64,000 nucleotides of DNA from an uncultured Massilia sp. (GCA_946481275.1 CAMLMV010000033.1:7641-71640); one strand, 5' to 3'; positions 25,601 to 33,576 are shown, counted from the first letter of the stretch. Notes: a model not told the origin generated them from the letters alone. Translations and numbers: made by a program.

Positions 25601-27792
25601 AACCGGACGCGCCGGCCGTGCCGGAACTCGTGTTCGGCAACGGCATCGGCGGCTTTACGGCCGACGGGCGCGAATATGTCATCCGCACGGGGGCGGGCCG
25701 GCACACACCCGCACCCTGGGTCAACGTGCTGGCGAGCCCGATGTTCGGCACGGTGATCTCGGAGAGCGGCCAGGCGTACAGCTGGAACCAGAACGCCCAT
25801 GAATTCCGCCTGACGCCGTGGGGCGGCGGCGAAGTGTTTTATCTGCGCGACGAACAGACGGGGGTATTCTGGTCGCCCACGGCGCTGCCGGCGCCGTCCG
25901 GCGGCGACCACGTCACGCGCCACGGCTTCGGCTACAGCGTGTTCGAGCACGCGGCGCACGGCATCCGCAGCGAGCTGCTGACGTATGTGGCGCTGGACGC
26001 CCCGCTGAAGCACATCGTGCTCAAGCTGCGCAACGACGGGACCACGGCACGACGCCTGTCCGTCACGGGCTACGTGGAATGGGTGCTGGGCGAGCTGCGC
26101 GCGGAATCCGCGCCGCACGTGGTGACGGAACAGGATCCCGTCAGCGGCGCGCTGTTCGCCCGCAATGCGTGGAACGGGGATTTCGCCGGCCGCGTCGCGT
26201 TCTTCCACCTCGATGCCGAGCACGTGGCGTTTACCTGCGACCGCGCCGAATTCATCGGCCGCGACGGCAGTCTGGCCCATCCCGCCGCGCTCGGGCGCAC
26301 GACGCTGTCGGGCCGCAGCGGCGCCGCGCTGGATCCGTGCGCGGCGCTGCAGACCTTCGTTGACCTGGCGCCGGGCGAGGAGCAGGAACTCGTGTTCATG
26401 CTGGGTGTGGGCGGACGCCGCAACCTGGACGCCACCGGCATGGTCCAGCGCCACAGCGGGCTGGCAGCGGCCGCCGCCGACCTGGCGCGCGCGCGCGACT
26501 TCTGGGACGACACGCTGGGCGCCGTCCGCATCGAGACGCCGGAGCCGGCGCTCGACGTGCTCGTCAACGGCTGGTTGATGTATCAGGCGATCGCGTGCCG
26601 CATGTGGGCGCGCACGAGCCATGACCAGCCGGTCGGCGCGTACCGTTTCCGCGACCAGCTGCAGGATGCGATGGCCGCCGTGCACGTGCGTCCGGAACTG
26701 CTGCGCGACCACATCCTGCTGTTTGCCGGCCACCAGTTCGTCGAAGGCGACGTGCAGCGCTGGTGGCATCCGCCGACCGGACGCGGCGAGCGCACGTCCA
26801 GCCCCGACGACGCCCTGTGGCTGCCGCTCGCCGTGCACCGCTATGTCGGCGTCACGGGCGACTACGCGCTGCTGGACGAGATCGCGCCGTTCATCGAAGG
26901 CCGCGTGCTCAAGCAGGACGAGGCGGCGTATTGCGACCTGCCGGTCCGTTCGCAGGAGCAGGCCAGCATCTACGAACACTGCGTGCGCGCGCTGCGCCGC
27001 GCCCTCGTGTTCGGCCCGCACGGCCTGCCGCCCGGCGGCGGCGGCGAGAGCGTCAGGCTCGGGTTCTTCCTGTACGACGCGCTGTGCCGCTTCGCCGAAC
27101 TCGCCGAGCGCCGCGGCGACTACGGCTTCTGCACGACGTGCCGCAGCGCGGCCCAGGTCCTCGCGCACAACATCGACGGCAACGCGTGGGACGACGGCCG
27201 CATCGATGCGGCCACGCAAAGCTGGGCCGTGCTGTCCGGCGCGGCCGACCGGGACCGCGCGCGCAGCGCGATGGACGCGGTGGACGCGGATCTCGTGCGC
27301 GACGGCGGCGGCGACCAGGACACGCAGGCGGCGATCTGGGCGGCGATGGCGTTCGCGCACCTGGGCGACACGGAGCGCGCGTGGGCACTGGCGCGCCTGC
27401 TCGTTCCGGTCGGGCACGCACGCACGGCGCCGTATGTGATGACGGCAAGCTGGTACGCGGGCTCGGCCGGCTGGATGTACCGGTTGATCGCCGAATCGTT
27501 GCTCGGTGTGACGCGAGCCGGCGAAACCCTGACCTTGATGCCACGCCTGCCTGCCGCCTGGGAAGGCTTCCGTCTACACTACCGCTACCGCGGCAGCCAG
27601 TACACGATCGCTGTGCGGCGCGCGGACGAGCCGCTGCTCCGTGTGGACGGGGTGGCGCAGCAGGGCAATACGATCGCGCTGGTGGACGACGGCCGGACGC
27701 ACGAGGTGGAGCTGCACGTGGCCAGCCGCCACGACATGGCCGCCCCGGCGCCGCACATGAACTGGACGACCTGCGAAAAGATGCGACCATGA
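19663..27792 (+). CDS. NdvB/Cgs-like giant protein (GT84-GH94 architecture), probably catalytically impaired
   Basis: A 2709-residue membrane protein that aligns from end to end with cyclic beta-1,2-glucan synthases. Order: N-terminal helical region; GT84-like domain (about 490-790; RERKRGKLEDLNAF, VITVDAETRLPRDAA, HDLLEGCY, RRHRAIRGDWQ); membrane segments near 810-850 and 940-985; glycoamylase-like domain (ENWLPPDHVQE, GHFHDGYDTRTLEP, GRYGFYEAVDYTP, MAHHQGMG); carbohydrate-binding part (NGRYHVMVTAGGAGYSAWRD); GH94-like C-terminus (YRFRDQLQDAM, GDVQRWWHPPTGRGERT). The usual DAD reads DAE (631-633), and the GDWNDGMN segment expected after HGLP (2453) is missing, as are other loops. An alternative start is ATG 19708. 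The porin gene overlaps its stop (ATGA). Confidence 0.85.
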   Translation: MVASRVSRRSVAHATMRSLLKEEKALPPAAAGVADDDAPLRAELFTAAQMAVHGRRLAARHQLADQAGSDRLLDRLDDNAAVIADACAGLARAARAGVRLPPAAEALLDHAWLIDDHVRLARRHLPDDDCRALPCLQDAEARGNPRVYQLALDVIAHGDGRLDAESLARFVAAYQEGAPLALAELSALPVMLRLALIENLRRLAVRQADTRRQRVQANRWADRMTARAEERPGDLILVVADMVRDVQPMSSGFVAELARRLQGRGGPLTQALQWIATRLADEGRTIDQAMQADVTQQAADDVSVAHSIASLRLLGSMDWREFVETMSAVEQALRGDPAGVYGRMDGATRDHYRHVVGRLARQGGRREIEVATEALALAAEGHDARRRHVGHYLAGEGLSLLKQRLNMRPGRVRALPAWLGAAGACTAAFAGAAVVHAAQDGAGPALLVAIGLLGALGASRLALALVDLMAARLVAPAPLPRMDFGAGIPPDARAIVVVPALLYSRDNVTALVEALEVHYLANRDPHVRFCLLTDLPDAPQQEVFGDADLVEQARAAIAALNAKHGEHRPFLLLHRQRTWSDGEGAWIGRERKRGKLEDLNAFLLRGERAPFAVIEGPVDGLDEIRYVITVDAETRLPRDAARALVATMAHPLNHPVLDDAGRRVVAGHGALQPRVTAALPPEHASRYERLCGGAAPGIDQDLFGESTFAGQGIYDLAAYDRVLRGRLPEDRVLSHDLLEGCYLRAGRPADTHLVAPCPARYSDDVARRHRAIRGDWQLAGWLRDRVPRADGSREANPLPPLARWTLFDSLRRSLVAPALCILLVLCWALLPAPPFWSAAVLAVFFVPFALRTLVALADKPHDAAPGAHLLHCAHDARIGLYHALLDTAFLPHEASYSVDAIARGAWRMLVSKRHRLEWRAPSLSRSSTDMESNWQNMWFAPAFAVGVAVLLSFANPLALFAAAPLLLLWFLSPVVAWWVSLPAARHAPHLADAQRRFLRTTARRTWAFFEDHVTAEENWLPPDHVQEHPAPVVAHRTSPSSMGLALLANVTAWDFGYAATGDLLARTRATLQTMGRLERRRGHFHDGYDTRTLEPLSASISGSGNLAAHLLTLAAGLERLADEPIASSRALDGIRDTLDVVEDHAVSSAPAVRAAIAALRLHLTPERCRTAGTLPGLADCLQALARHAEALCAAVPDDADAHVRDWAGRLARQAAAAHADLLAMAPWMRVVQEYVIDSSLTRIPTVRELAGFGMKAPGDGLEPDERTRQLLLAGLVEEGSANARARLQEIEQLAHAARACADMDLGLLADEDPGWLASDARLATFTGIARGQLTQERWYALGRQLCRAYGQQMLLSSNGALDEYLAPLLVMPTYRDTLLDRTYRGIVLAQAEYGRRRDVPWGFAASGCNAMDAALHYQVRAFGISGAATQRTAGEDLVVAPYAAMLALMVEPERACANLERMAQLGFAGRYGFYEAVDYTPARRPAGQAYAVVRAFMAHHQGMGFLALSYLLHDRPMQRRFAAEPQFQAALPLLQEPAPPAGTGRHVETGDVRQPATATDTTARTVTRPDTAPQDVQLLSNGRYHVMVTAGGAGYSAWRDQAVTRWRGDPTADDSGHVCYVRDVDSGDVWSNAWRPTLARPEHYEARFSEGRAAFRRRDHGIELHTEITVAPDDDVELRRLRIANRTGATRTIELASHAEVVPAAVQVEILAELGAILCTRDRQWLLNVMTVHGADAPAAQFGTDRAMPDPALAIRRIVTLAPHQEATVDVVLGVAETRDHALRLIDKYSDRHVADRVPELAWTHGQVMLRQLNANEADAQLYARLAGSVLYPQPALRADPAVIARNQRGRADLEALGIPGDRPLVLLHLRDAANLDLARQLVQAYTWWRAKGLAANLVIWCDGPAALHDEVAHLPGAGGVFLCASEQLTMEDRMLMQAVARVVLADGQGSLAEQLRRAAARKVELPPALVPAAQPAQYEPDAPAVPELVFGNGIGGFTADGREYVIRTGAGRHTPAPWVNVLASPMFGTVISESGQAYSWNQNAHEFRLTPWGGGEVFYLRDEQTGVFWSPTALPAPSGGDHVTRHGFGYSVFEHAAHGIRSELLTYVALDAPLKHIVLKLRNDGTTARRLSVTGYVEWVLGELRAESAPHVVTEQDPVSGALFARNAWNGDFAGRVAFFHLDAEHVAFTCDRAEFIGRDGSLAHPAALGRTTLSGRSGAALDPCAALQTFVDLAPGEEQELVFMLGVGGRRNLDATGMVQRHSGLAAAAADLARARDFWDDTLGAVRIETPEPALDVLVNGWLMYQAIACRMWARTSHDQPVGAYRFRDQLQDAMAAVHVRPELLRDHILLFAGHQFVEGDVQRWWHPPTGRGERTSSPDDALWLPLAVHRYVGVTGDYALLDEIAPFIEGRVLKQDEAAYCDLPVRSQEQASIYEHCVRALRRALVFGPHGLPPGGGGESVRLGFFLYDALCRFAELAERRGDYGFCTTCRSAAQVLAHNIDGNAWDDGRIDAATQSWAVLSGAADRDRARSAMDAVDADLVRDGGGDQDTQAAIWAAMAFAHLGDTERAWALARLLVPVGHARTAPYVMTASWYAGSAGWMYRLIAESLLGVTRAGETLTLMPRLPAAWEGFRLHYRYRGSQYTIAVRRADEPLLRVDGVAQQGNTIALVDDGRTHEVELHVASRHDMAAPAPHMNWTTCEKMRP

Positions 27793-28658
27793 ACACGCGA
27801 CGAGCGCATGCGGTGGCTTTCCTGATCGGGATGGTGAGCACGTCGGCGCACGCCGCCGACTGGAGCGACACGGCGCTCAGCTGGCGCTATGGCCAGCGCT
27901 TCCGCGAACCGTTCAATCCGTCCGACATTAAAAAACACATCTTCGCGCTGACGCATGCGAGCGGCTACAAGTACGGTTCCAATTACTTCAACGTCGACCT
28001 GCTGCAGTCCGACCGCAACGATCCCGCGTCGCTGACGCAGGACGAGGGCGCGCAGGAGGCCTACGTCGTCTACCGCCACACACTCGATATCGGCGCGTTG
28101 CGCGGCGCGCCGCTGGCCTACGGCGCCGTCAAGGGCGTGGGCCTCGTGCTGGGCTTCGACTGGAACACGAAGAACGACGTCGGCTATAACTCGCGCAAGC
28201 GCATGCTCGTGGCCGGGCCGGCCCTGATGTGGAACGTCCCGGGCTTTCTCAGCACGGGGCTGCTGCTCGTCCACGAAAGCAATGCGCCGAGCGGCGCCTT
28301 TCCGCCGATTTCCGGGGTGCGCGGGCGCACCACATACGACATCCACCCGATGTTCTCGGCGAGCTGGGGCATCCCGATCCCCGAAGACTGGGCGCCGGGC
28401 TGGGCGTTCGAAGGTTACCTGAACTTCATCGGCGCCAAGGGGCGCGACGAGGTCGGCAACGGCACCGGCGCCGAGACGAACCTCGACATGCAGCTGATGT
28501 ACGACGTCGGGCCCCACTTCGGCCAGCCGAAAAAACGCTTCCGGATCGGCCTCGAATACCAGTTCTGGAACAATAAATTCGGCAACACGGCCGCCACGAC
28601 CGGCAGCCGGGGCCAGCGCGCCAGCACGCCGATGGTGCGGGCGGAGTATCACTTTTGA
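27789..28658 (+). CDS. OmpK/Tsx-like outer membrane channel protein
   Basis: A 289-residue outer-membrane beta-barrel with a signal peptide (cut near SAHAAD). Family hallmarks are WRYGQRFREPFNP, KKHIFALTHASGYKYGSNYFNVDLLQSD, AYVVYRHTLDIG, VGLVLGFDWNTKND and the C-terminal barrel signal ending in Phe (VRAEYHF). Relatives are nucleoside-specific (Tsx) or related channels. The ATG overlaps the stop of the NdvB-like gene (ATGA), so the two are translationally coupled. By position it may move the product or ligand of that giant protein across the outer membrane; this is inference. Confidence 0.82.
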   Translation: MNTRRAHAVAFLIGMVSTSAHAADWSDTALSWRYGQRFREPFNPSDIKKHIFALTHASGYKYGSNYFNVDLLQSDRNDPASLTQDEGAQEAYVVYRHTLDIGALRGAPLAYGAVKGVGLVLGFDWNTKNDVGYNSRKRMLVAGPALMWNVPGFLSTGLLLVHESNAPSGAFPPISGVRGRTTYDIHPMFSASWGIPIPEDWAPGWAFEGYLNFIGAKGRDEVGNGTGAETNLDMQLMYDVGPHFGQPKKRFRIGLEYQFWNNKFGNTAATTGSRGQRASTPMVRAEYHF

Positions 28659-28664
28659 AGCCTT

Positions 28665-28704
28665 TAAAATTTGTCAATAAATTAATATCTAATTGACAAT
28701 TTTA
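28665..28704. repeat. AT-rich inverted repeat after the porin gene
   Basis: Arms TAAAATT-T-GTCAAT and ATTGACAATTTTA pair over 13 bp with a single bulged T, around an AT-rich loop of about 13 bases. It lacks a GC stem and U-tract, so it is an unusual terminator; an operator or a protein site in this AT island is equally possible. Confidence 0.5.
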
Positions 28705-28730
28705 TGAGTCGTGGATCAAGGTCGACGTGC

Positions 28731-28751
28731 ATGCAATTGCAAAAATTGCAT
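28731..28751 (+). promoter_or_regulatory. Inverted repeat adjoining the PHP-protein start codon
   Basis: ATGCAATT and AATTGCAT form a perfect 8-bp inverted repeat around GCAAA and end one base before the ATG at 28753. No Shine-Dalgarno sequence is visible. As RNA this hairpin would cover the initiation region; as DNA it looks like a dimer operator. Confidence 0.4.
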
Positions 28752-28752
28752 C

Positions 28753-30363
28753 ATGAAAACCTCAATTCCCACTCTCTCCCTGGTGCTGGCCGCGGCCGGC
28801 GTGTTCAACCCTGCCGTGGCGGCCACGCTCGAACACCGCGAGTTCGAAGCGACCCTGCTCGCGCCGTACCATGGCGAAGCCCGCGACGCGCGCACGTTCA
28901 CACTCTCGTTCGAGTATCCCGGCCTGCGCGCGCGCCGTCCCGTGACATGGCGCCTGGAGCTTGTCGCGCCGTCCGGCCGCCGCGTCGCGCTGTGGCAGGG
29001 GCGGCTGGCGCTGGGCGGCACGCCGCGTGACGTGGCGGTGCGCTGGCCGGGCCTTCTCGCCGGCCGCAAGCCCGCGCCCGGCATCTACCGCGTGCGCCTG
29101 CATGCCGTCAGCGGCAGCGAGACGGCCGACCAGGCCTGGGACATCGCCGTCGGCAGCGTGCCGGCGCCCGCGCTGCCCGCCTTTTCTCCATTGCCGACGG
29201 GCCGCACACGCACGATGGCCACGCCGGCGCCGGGCGCGCTGCCGTACACGGTCTATTACGGCAACCTGCACAGCCAGACGCGCGACAGCGACGGCGGCGC
29301 CCCCGTCGACAACTGCCACGGCGCGCAAGACCCGCAGACGGCGCCCTACGGCCCGGACGCCGCCTACCCGTATGCGCGCAAACATGGCCTGGACATCCTG
29401 ATGGTCTCGGAGCACAACCACATGTACGACGGCTCGGACGGCACGAACGCGGACGCCGATCCTGCGCAAGCCCGGGCCAGGTACCAGGCCGGCCTGAAGA
29501 CGGCGCGCGATTACTCCGATGCGAATCCGGGCTTCCTGGCGTTGTACGGCATGGAATGGGGCGTGATCGGCAACGGCGGCCACCTGAACATCTTCGACAG
29601 CGACGAGCTGCTCGGCTGGGAGAAGAACGCGAAGGGCGAGCTGCTTGCGGATACCGCGACGGCCAAGAGCGACTATGCGGCGCTCTATTCTCTGATGCGC
29701 CAGCGCGGCCTGACCGGCCAGTTCAACCATCCGGCGCTCACCGGCCAGTTCACCGTGAACGGCACGCCGCTCGCGTACACGCCGGACGGCGACGCCGCCA
29801 TGGCCTTGTGCGAAGTGGTGAACAGCTCCGCGTTCTCCATCAGCGAGAACGAGGGCGAGACGCGGCGCAGCAATTTCGAGCTGGCCTGCAACAAGCTGCT
29901 GGAAGCGGGGTATCACGTGGCGTTCAGCAGCAACCAGGACAACCACTGCGCCAACTGGGGCGCGTCGTACAGCAACCGCACCGCCGTGCTGGTCCCGAAC
30001 GGCGTGCCGCTCACGCGCGCCAGCTTCGTCGAGGCCCTGCGCGCGCGCCGCGTGTTCGCGACGATGGACAAGGATGCGCAGGTGGTCCTCACCGCGAACG
30101 GCCACCTGATGGGCGAGCGGTTCGACAACACGGGCGCGGTGCGGCTGCAGGTGGCCTACGCCAGCGCGGCGGGCCGGCAGGCCGCGACGGTGGCGATCAT
30201 CGAGGGTGTCCCGGGGCGCAACGGCGACGTGAGCCAGCTCGCCGACAAGGCCGACGTCACGACGACGCCGTCGCCGGGCGCGCATTTCTATTATGCGAAG
30301 GTGACGCAGGACGACGGCAGGATCCTGTGGTCGGCCCCGGTGTGGGTGACGCAGCAGCCTTAG
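28753..30363 (+). CDS. Secreted PHP-domain (DUF3604-like) metallohydrolase
   Basis: A 536-residue exported protein (signal MKTSIPTLSLVLAAAG, cut near AVAAT). Residues 25-150 form an immunoglobulin-like beta domain. From about 165 a PHP-type metal site appears: HxH-like YYGNLHSQTRDSDGG, VSEHNHMYDG, GQFNHPALTG and SSNQDNHCANWG. PHP domains are trinuclear metal phosphoesterases or related hydrolases; the substrate here is unknown. The start at 28753 directly precedes the signal peptide; a longer start 14 codons upstream would run through the inverted repeat. Its stop overlaps the stop of the convergent GDT1-type gene by 4 bp. Confidence 0.78.
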   Translation: MKTSIPTLSLVLAAAGVFNPAVAATLEHREFEATLLAPYHGEARDARTFTLSFEYPGLRARRPVTWRLELVAPSGRRVALWQGRLALGGTPRDVAVRWPGLLAGRKPAPGIYRVRLHAVSGSETADQAWDIAVGSVPAPALPAFSPLPTGRTRTMATPAPGALPYTVYYGNLHSQTRDSDGGAPVDNCHGAQDPQTAPYGPDAAYPYARKHGLDILMVSEHNHMYDGSDGTNADADPAQARARYQAGLKTARDYSDANPGFLALYGMEWGVIGNGGHLNIFDSDELLGWEKNAKGELLADTATAKSDYAALYSLMRQRGLTGQFNHPALTGQFTVNGTPLAYTPDGDAAMALCEVVNSSAFSISENEGETRRSNFELACNKLLEAGYHVAFSSNQDNHCANWGASYSNRTAVLVPNGVPLTRASFVEALRARRVFATMDKDAQVVLTANGHLMGERFDNTGAVRLQVAYASAAGRQAATVAIIEGVPGRNGDVSQLADKADVTTTPSPGAHFYYAKVTQDDGRILWSAPVWVTQQP

Positions 30364-30950
30364 AAGCCCAGGCTGCGTCCGGCGCCGAACAGGGTGGCGA
30401 TGCCCAGCACGGCGAAGACCAGCGCGGCCAGGCCGTGCACGAGCTTTAACAAGGAAGAGCTGGTACTGAGGCGGCCCGCGATCCGATCGCCGAAATACAC
30501 GGCCGGCACGTTCGCGAGCATCATGCCGAGTGTCGTGCCGGCGACCACCGCCACGGCGGACGAGTAGCGCGCGGCCAGGGCGACGGTCGCGACCTGCGTC
30601 TTGTCGCCCATCTCGGCGACGAAGAACGCGAGCACGGTGGTCAGAAAAACGCCGAAGCGCGCGAGCGGCGTCTCGTCCTCGTCCACCTCGTCCGGCACCA
30701 TGATCCAGGCGGCCATGCCGAGAAAGGCGATGCCCAGCACCCAGCGCATGACGTCGGGACCAAGCAGGCGGCTCACGAGCGCGCCGACGGCGGCGGCGAA
30801 GGCGTGGTTGGCGATGGTCGCGACGAAGATGCCGGTCACGATCGGCAGCGGACGGCGAAAACGTGCGGCGAGCAGGAAGGCCAGCAACTGCGTCTTGTCG
30901 CCGATTTCGGCGAGGGCGACGATGCCGGTGGAAACGAGGAAGGCATCCAT
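30360..30950 (-). CDS. GDT1/TMEM165 (UPF0016) family cation transporter
   Basis: A 196-residue inner-membrane protein of six hydrophobic segments in two repeats, each with the family motif: EIGDKTQ at residues 15-21 and EMGDKTQ in the second half. The family exports Mn2+/Ca2+ in exchange for protons. The start at 30950 matches the usual N-terminus; longer starts would add a charged tail that runs into the divergent gene. Only 84 bp separate it from the divergent hydrolase gene, too little for a yybP-ykoY manganese riboswitch, which often precedes such genes. Confidence 0.93.
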   Translation of the reverse strand: MDAFLVSTGIVALAEIGDKTQLLAFLLAARFRRPLPIVTGIFVATIANHAFAAAVGALVSRLLGPDVMRWVLGIAFLGMAAWIMVPDEVDEDETPLARFGVFLTTVLAFFVAEMGDKTQVATVALAARYSSAVAVVAGTTLGMMLANVPAVYFGDRIAGRLSTSSSLLKLVHGLAALVFAVLGIATLFGAGRSLGF

Positions 30951-31034
30951 TGAATGGGGGATCATAGCAGAGGTGTGCGGCCGACGCGAACATGCTATCC
31001 TCCCCGCGCTTCCACCATCCGAGGAACCCAAGCC

Positions 31035-32660
31035 ATGACCCGTATCGCAGCAGCGATCCTGCTCGCTTTCTCCAGCGCCGCACTGGCGCAGGCACCCGCC
31101 ACCGCCCCCGCCGCAACCGTCATTACACAGGATGCCTCAGCCCTGGATGCCTGGCTGGCCACCGACGTCGAACGCACGATGAAGCTGTTCGACGTGCCCG
31201 GCATCGCTATCGCCATCGTCAAGGACGGCAAGGTCGTCGCCACGCAAGGCTTCGGCGTGCGCAAGCTGGGTGCACCGGACAAGGTCGATGCGAAGACGCT
31301 GTTCGAGGTCGCGTCGAACTCGAAGGCGTTCACCGCGGCCGCGCTGGCGATGCTCGTCGACGAAGGCAAGCTCGCGTGGGACGATCCGGTCACGAAGCAC
31401 CTGCCGGATTTCCAGATGTACGACGCATACGTGACGCACGAGATGACGGTGCGCGACCTGCTCACGCACCGCAGCGGCCTGGGTCTCGGCGCGGGCGATC
31501 TGCTGTGGTGGCCGACGACGAATTTCTCGACCGACGAGATCATCCACAAACTGCGCTACATCCGCCCCGCCACGAGCTTCCGCAGCAGCTATGCGTACGA
31601 CAACCTGCTGTACATCGTGGCCGGCAAGATCATCGCGGCCAAGTCAGGTAAAACGTGGGGCGAGACGATCCGCGAACGCATCCTGGCGCCGGTGGGCATG
31701 TCGGCGACGACGACGAGCCTCGCGGAGAGCGCGGGCAATCCGGACGTGGCGAACGCCCACAGCAAGATCAACGACAGGATCGCGGCCGTGAAGGCGATGC
31801 CCGTGGCGAATGCGGTGGGCGCCGTCGGCATCAATACGAATGCCGAGGACATCGCGCGCTGGATGAACGTGCTGCTGGCCGGCGGCAAGGTGGGCACGGA
31901 CGCGAACGGGAAGGAGATCCGCCTGTACAGCGCGAAGCAGGCGCGCGAGATGTGGACGGCGCAGACGCCCATGCGCATCAGCGAGCCCGATCCGAAGCTG
32001 GCCGCCACGCGCCCGAACTTCCTCGCGTACGGCCTCGGCTTCCAGCTGCGCGACTGGCAGGGCAGGATGCTCGCGATGCACAGCGGCGCGCTGCAGGGCT
32101 TTTATTCGAAGGTCGTGCTGGTGCCGGAAGCGAAGCTGGGCATCGCCATCCTGACCAATGCGGAAAGCGGCGGTTCGCTCAACGCGCTGCAGTACCAGCT
32201 GCTCGACCGCATGCTGAATCCGGCGGCGGCGGCGACCGACTGGATCGGCATCGTGAAAGCCGTCGAGGACGAGAATCATGCAAAGGAACTGGCGCGCATT
32301 GGTAAAGCGAACGCCGCGCGCGCGGCGAAGTCGCAACCGTCGCTCGCACGCGCGGCGTACGACGGCGAATACCAGGATCCGTGGTACGGCATCGCGACGA
32401 TCCGGCATGAGGGCAACCGCCAGATCCTGACGATGTCGCGCACGCCCGACCTGACGGGCGAACTGGAACACTACCAGCACGACACGTTCATCGTGCGCTG
32501 GAAGGAGCGCAACTTCAACGCGGATGCGTATGTCACGTTCGCGCTGAATCCGGACGGGAGCATCGAGCGCATGCGGATGCAGCCCATCTCCACGGAGACG
32601 GATTTCAGCTATGACTTCCAGGATCTGAACTTCACGCCGGTCAAGAAGACCGCGCCATGA
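31035..32660 (+). CDS. Serine beta-lactamase-like hydrolase (class C fold) with C-terminal DUF3471-like domain
   Basis: A 541-residue periplasmic protein with a signal peptide (cut near ALAQA). The class C/penicillin-binding fold has nucleophile Ser94 in S94-N-S-K97, the Tyr-x-Asn motif Y188-D-N190 and HRSGLGLGAGD. Residues 430-541 match a DUF3471-type beta domain (YDGEYQDPWYGIATI, IERMRMQPIS). Members are esterases or D-amino peptidases more often than true beta-lactamases. An AGGA lies 9 bp before the ATG. Its stop lies one base from the stop of the convergent lipoprotein gene. Confidence 0.9.
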   Translation: MTRIAAAILLAFSSAALAQAPATAPAATVITQDASALDAWLATDVERTMKLFDVPGIAIAIVKDGKVVATQGFGVRKLGAPDKVDAKTLFEVASNSKAFTAAALAMLVDEGKLAWDDPVTKHLPDFQMYDAYVTHEMTVRDLLTHRSGLGLGAGDLLWWPTTNFSTDEIIHKLRYIRPATSFRSSYAYDNLLYIVAGKIIAAKSGKTWGETIRERILAPVGMSATTTSLAESAGNPDVANAHSKINDRIAAVKAMPVANAVGAVGINTNAEDIARWMNVLLAGGKVGTDANGKEIRLYSAKQAREMWTAQTPMRISEPDPKLAATRPNFLAYGLGFQLRDWQGRMLAMHSGALQGFYSKVVLVPEAKLGIAILTNAESGGSLNALQYQLLDRMLNPAAAATDWIGIVKAVEDENHAKELARIGKANAARAAKSQPSLARAAYDGEYQDPWYGIATIRHEGNRQILTMSRTPDLTGELEHYQHDTFIVRWKERNFNADAYVTFALNPDGSIERMRMQPISTETDFSYDFQDLNFTPVKKTAP

Positions 32661-32661
32661 T

Positions 32662-33576
32662 TCAGATCGCCGGCACCGGCGAGAACCCCGACACCGCCCG
32701 GTACTTGCCGTTCCCGTACCGGAGCACCTGCTTCTGGTCGATCGCCGCCGGCGGCCCCGCATACGATTCGGCGCGGCTGATCGCCCCCTGGTAGCGGATG
32801 GTCAGGTCGCCCGGCTGTTCATGCGTCGCATCGATGCTCCAGCTGCTGTCGATCGCATAGCAGTCGTGCGCGTCCGGTGCGCCGCCGTCGTCGCGTGCGA
32901 CGGGGCCCAGCTGGTGCGGCTTCACGAGCGGGGCCAGGCGGCGCTGGCAGTCGGCCGCGCTGTCGACGTTGATGCCGGACAGCGCCAGCTCCACGGCCGG
33001 CTCGCGCCGGACGGCGTCGCGGCCGACTTCGTACACCGCGAGCCAGGTACCGCAGTAACCCTCCCAGCAACTGCCGTATTCCACCGCGACGGCCGAGCGG
33101 CGCGCGGCCAGCGCGACTTCGCGCACGGCGGCGGCGCCGGAAAAGCCGCGCAGCGCGAAGATGCCCTGGCGTCCGCTCACGCCCCACGTGCCGCGACGCT
33201 GTTCGAACTGGTAGGCCGCCAGCGCCAGCGGCGTCGCGTGGACGGCGGCGGTGCGGCCGTCGTCCCCGGCCGGCGCGAGGCCCGCGATCAGGGTCAGGTG
33301 CGTGGGGTCCGTGCGCAGCACCAGTTTCGGTTCGACGAGTACGCGGTTCGTGCCCACGTTCCAGCCGGCGTAGAGGCCGTGCCCGGTGCCGGGAAGCGGC
33401 GGCAAGGTCGCGCTGTGCACGCGGCCGGCCGCGCTCTCGCTCCAGCCGGGAAAGGCCAGCGCAGCCAACTGGGCCGGCGTGGGCAACGGCTGTGCGCCCG
33501 CGCTGACGCCAGGCACGCACGCCGACAGCACGGCCACGCCCAATGCGGCGTGGCGTAACGAAAACGCAGCCGCCAT
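32662..33576 (-). CDS. Putative lipoprotein of unknown function
   Basis: A 304-residue protein I do not recognise. Residues 1-20 fit a lipoprotein signal: a short basic part, a hydrophobic stretch and lipobox LSAC with Cys20. The rest is soluble, with several Cys residues (CWEGYC, ADCQRR, HDCYAID) that suggest disulfides in the periplasm. The ATG shares a base with the stop of the upstream protease gene (TGATG), so the two are translationally coupled. The product may be a partner, substrate or inhibitor of that protease, which is inference from coupling only. Confidence 0.75.
   Translation of the reverse strand: MAAAFSLRHAALGVAVLSACVPGVSAGAQPLPTPAQLAALAFPGWSESAAGRVHSATLPPLPGTGHGLYAGWNVGTNRVLVEPKLVLRTDPTHLTLIAGLAPAGDDGRTAAVHATPLALAAYQFEQRRGTWGVSGRQGIFALRGFSGAAAVREVALAARRSAVAVEYGSCWEGYCGTWLAVYEVGRDAVRREPAVELALSGINVDSAADCQRRLAPLVKPHQLGPVARDDGGAPDAHDCYAIDSSWSIDATHEQPGDLTIRYQGAISRAESYAGPPAAIDQKQVLRYGNGKYRAVSGFSPVPAI

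Noticed and set aside
27001..27060. Frameshift or assembly error in the GH94-like part as the cause of the missing motif
   Set aside because: The frame continues unchanged with conserved residues on both sides (HGLP before, GESVRLGFFLYDALCRF after), and similar in-frame losses occur at several other loops.
19648..27417. A 2589-residue open frame on the minus strand opposite the NdvB-like gene
   Set aside because: Its composition (His, Arg, Ala and Val rich, no recognisable domain) is that of a shadow frame in GC-rich DNA, while the plus-strand frame shows clear family motifs throughout.
30951..31034. Possible manganese riboswitch before the GDT1-type gene
   Set aside because: The spacer to the divergent gene is only 84 bp and shows no yybP-ykoY-like helices.
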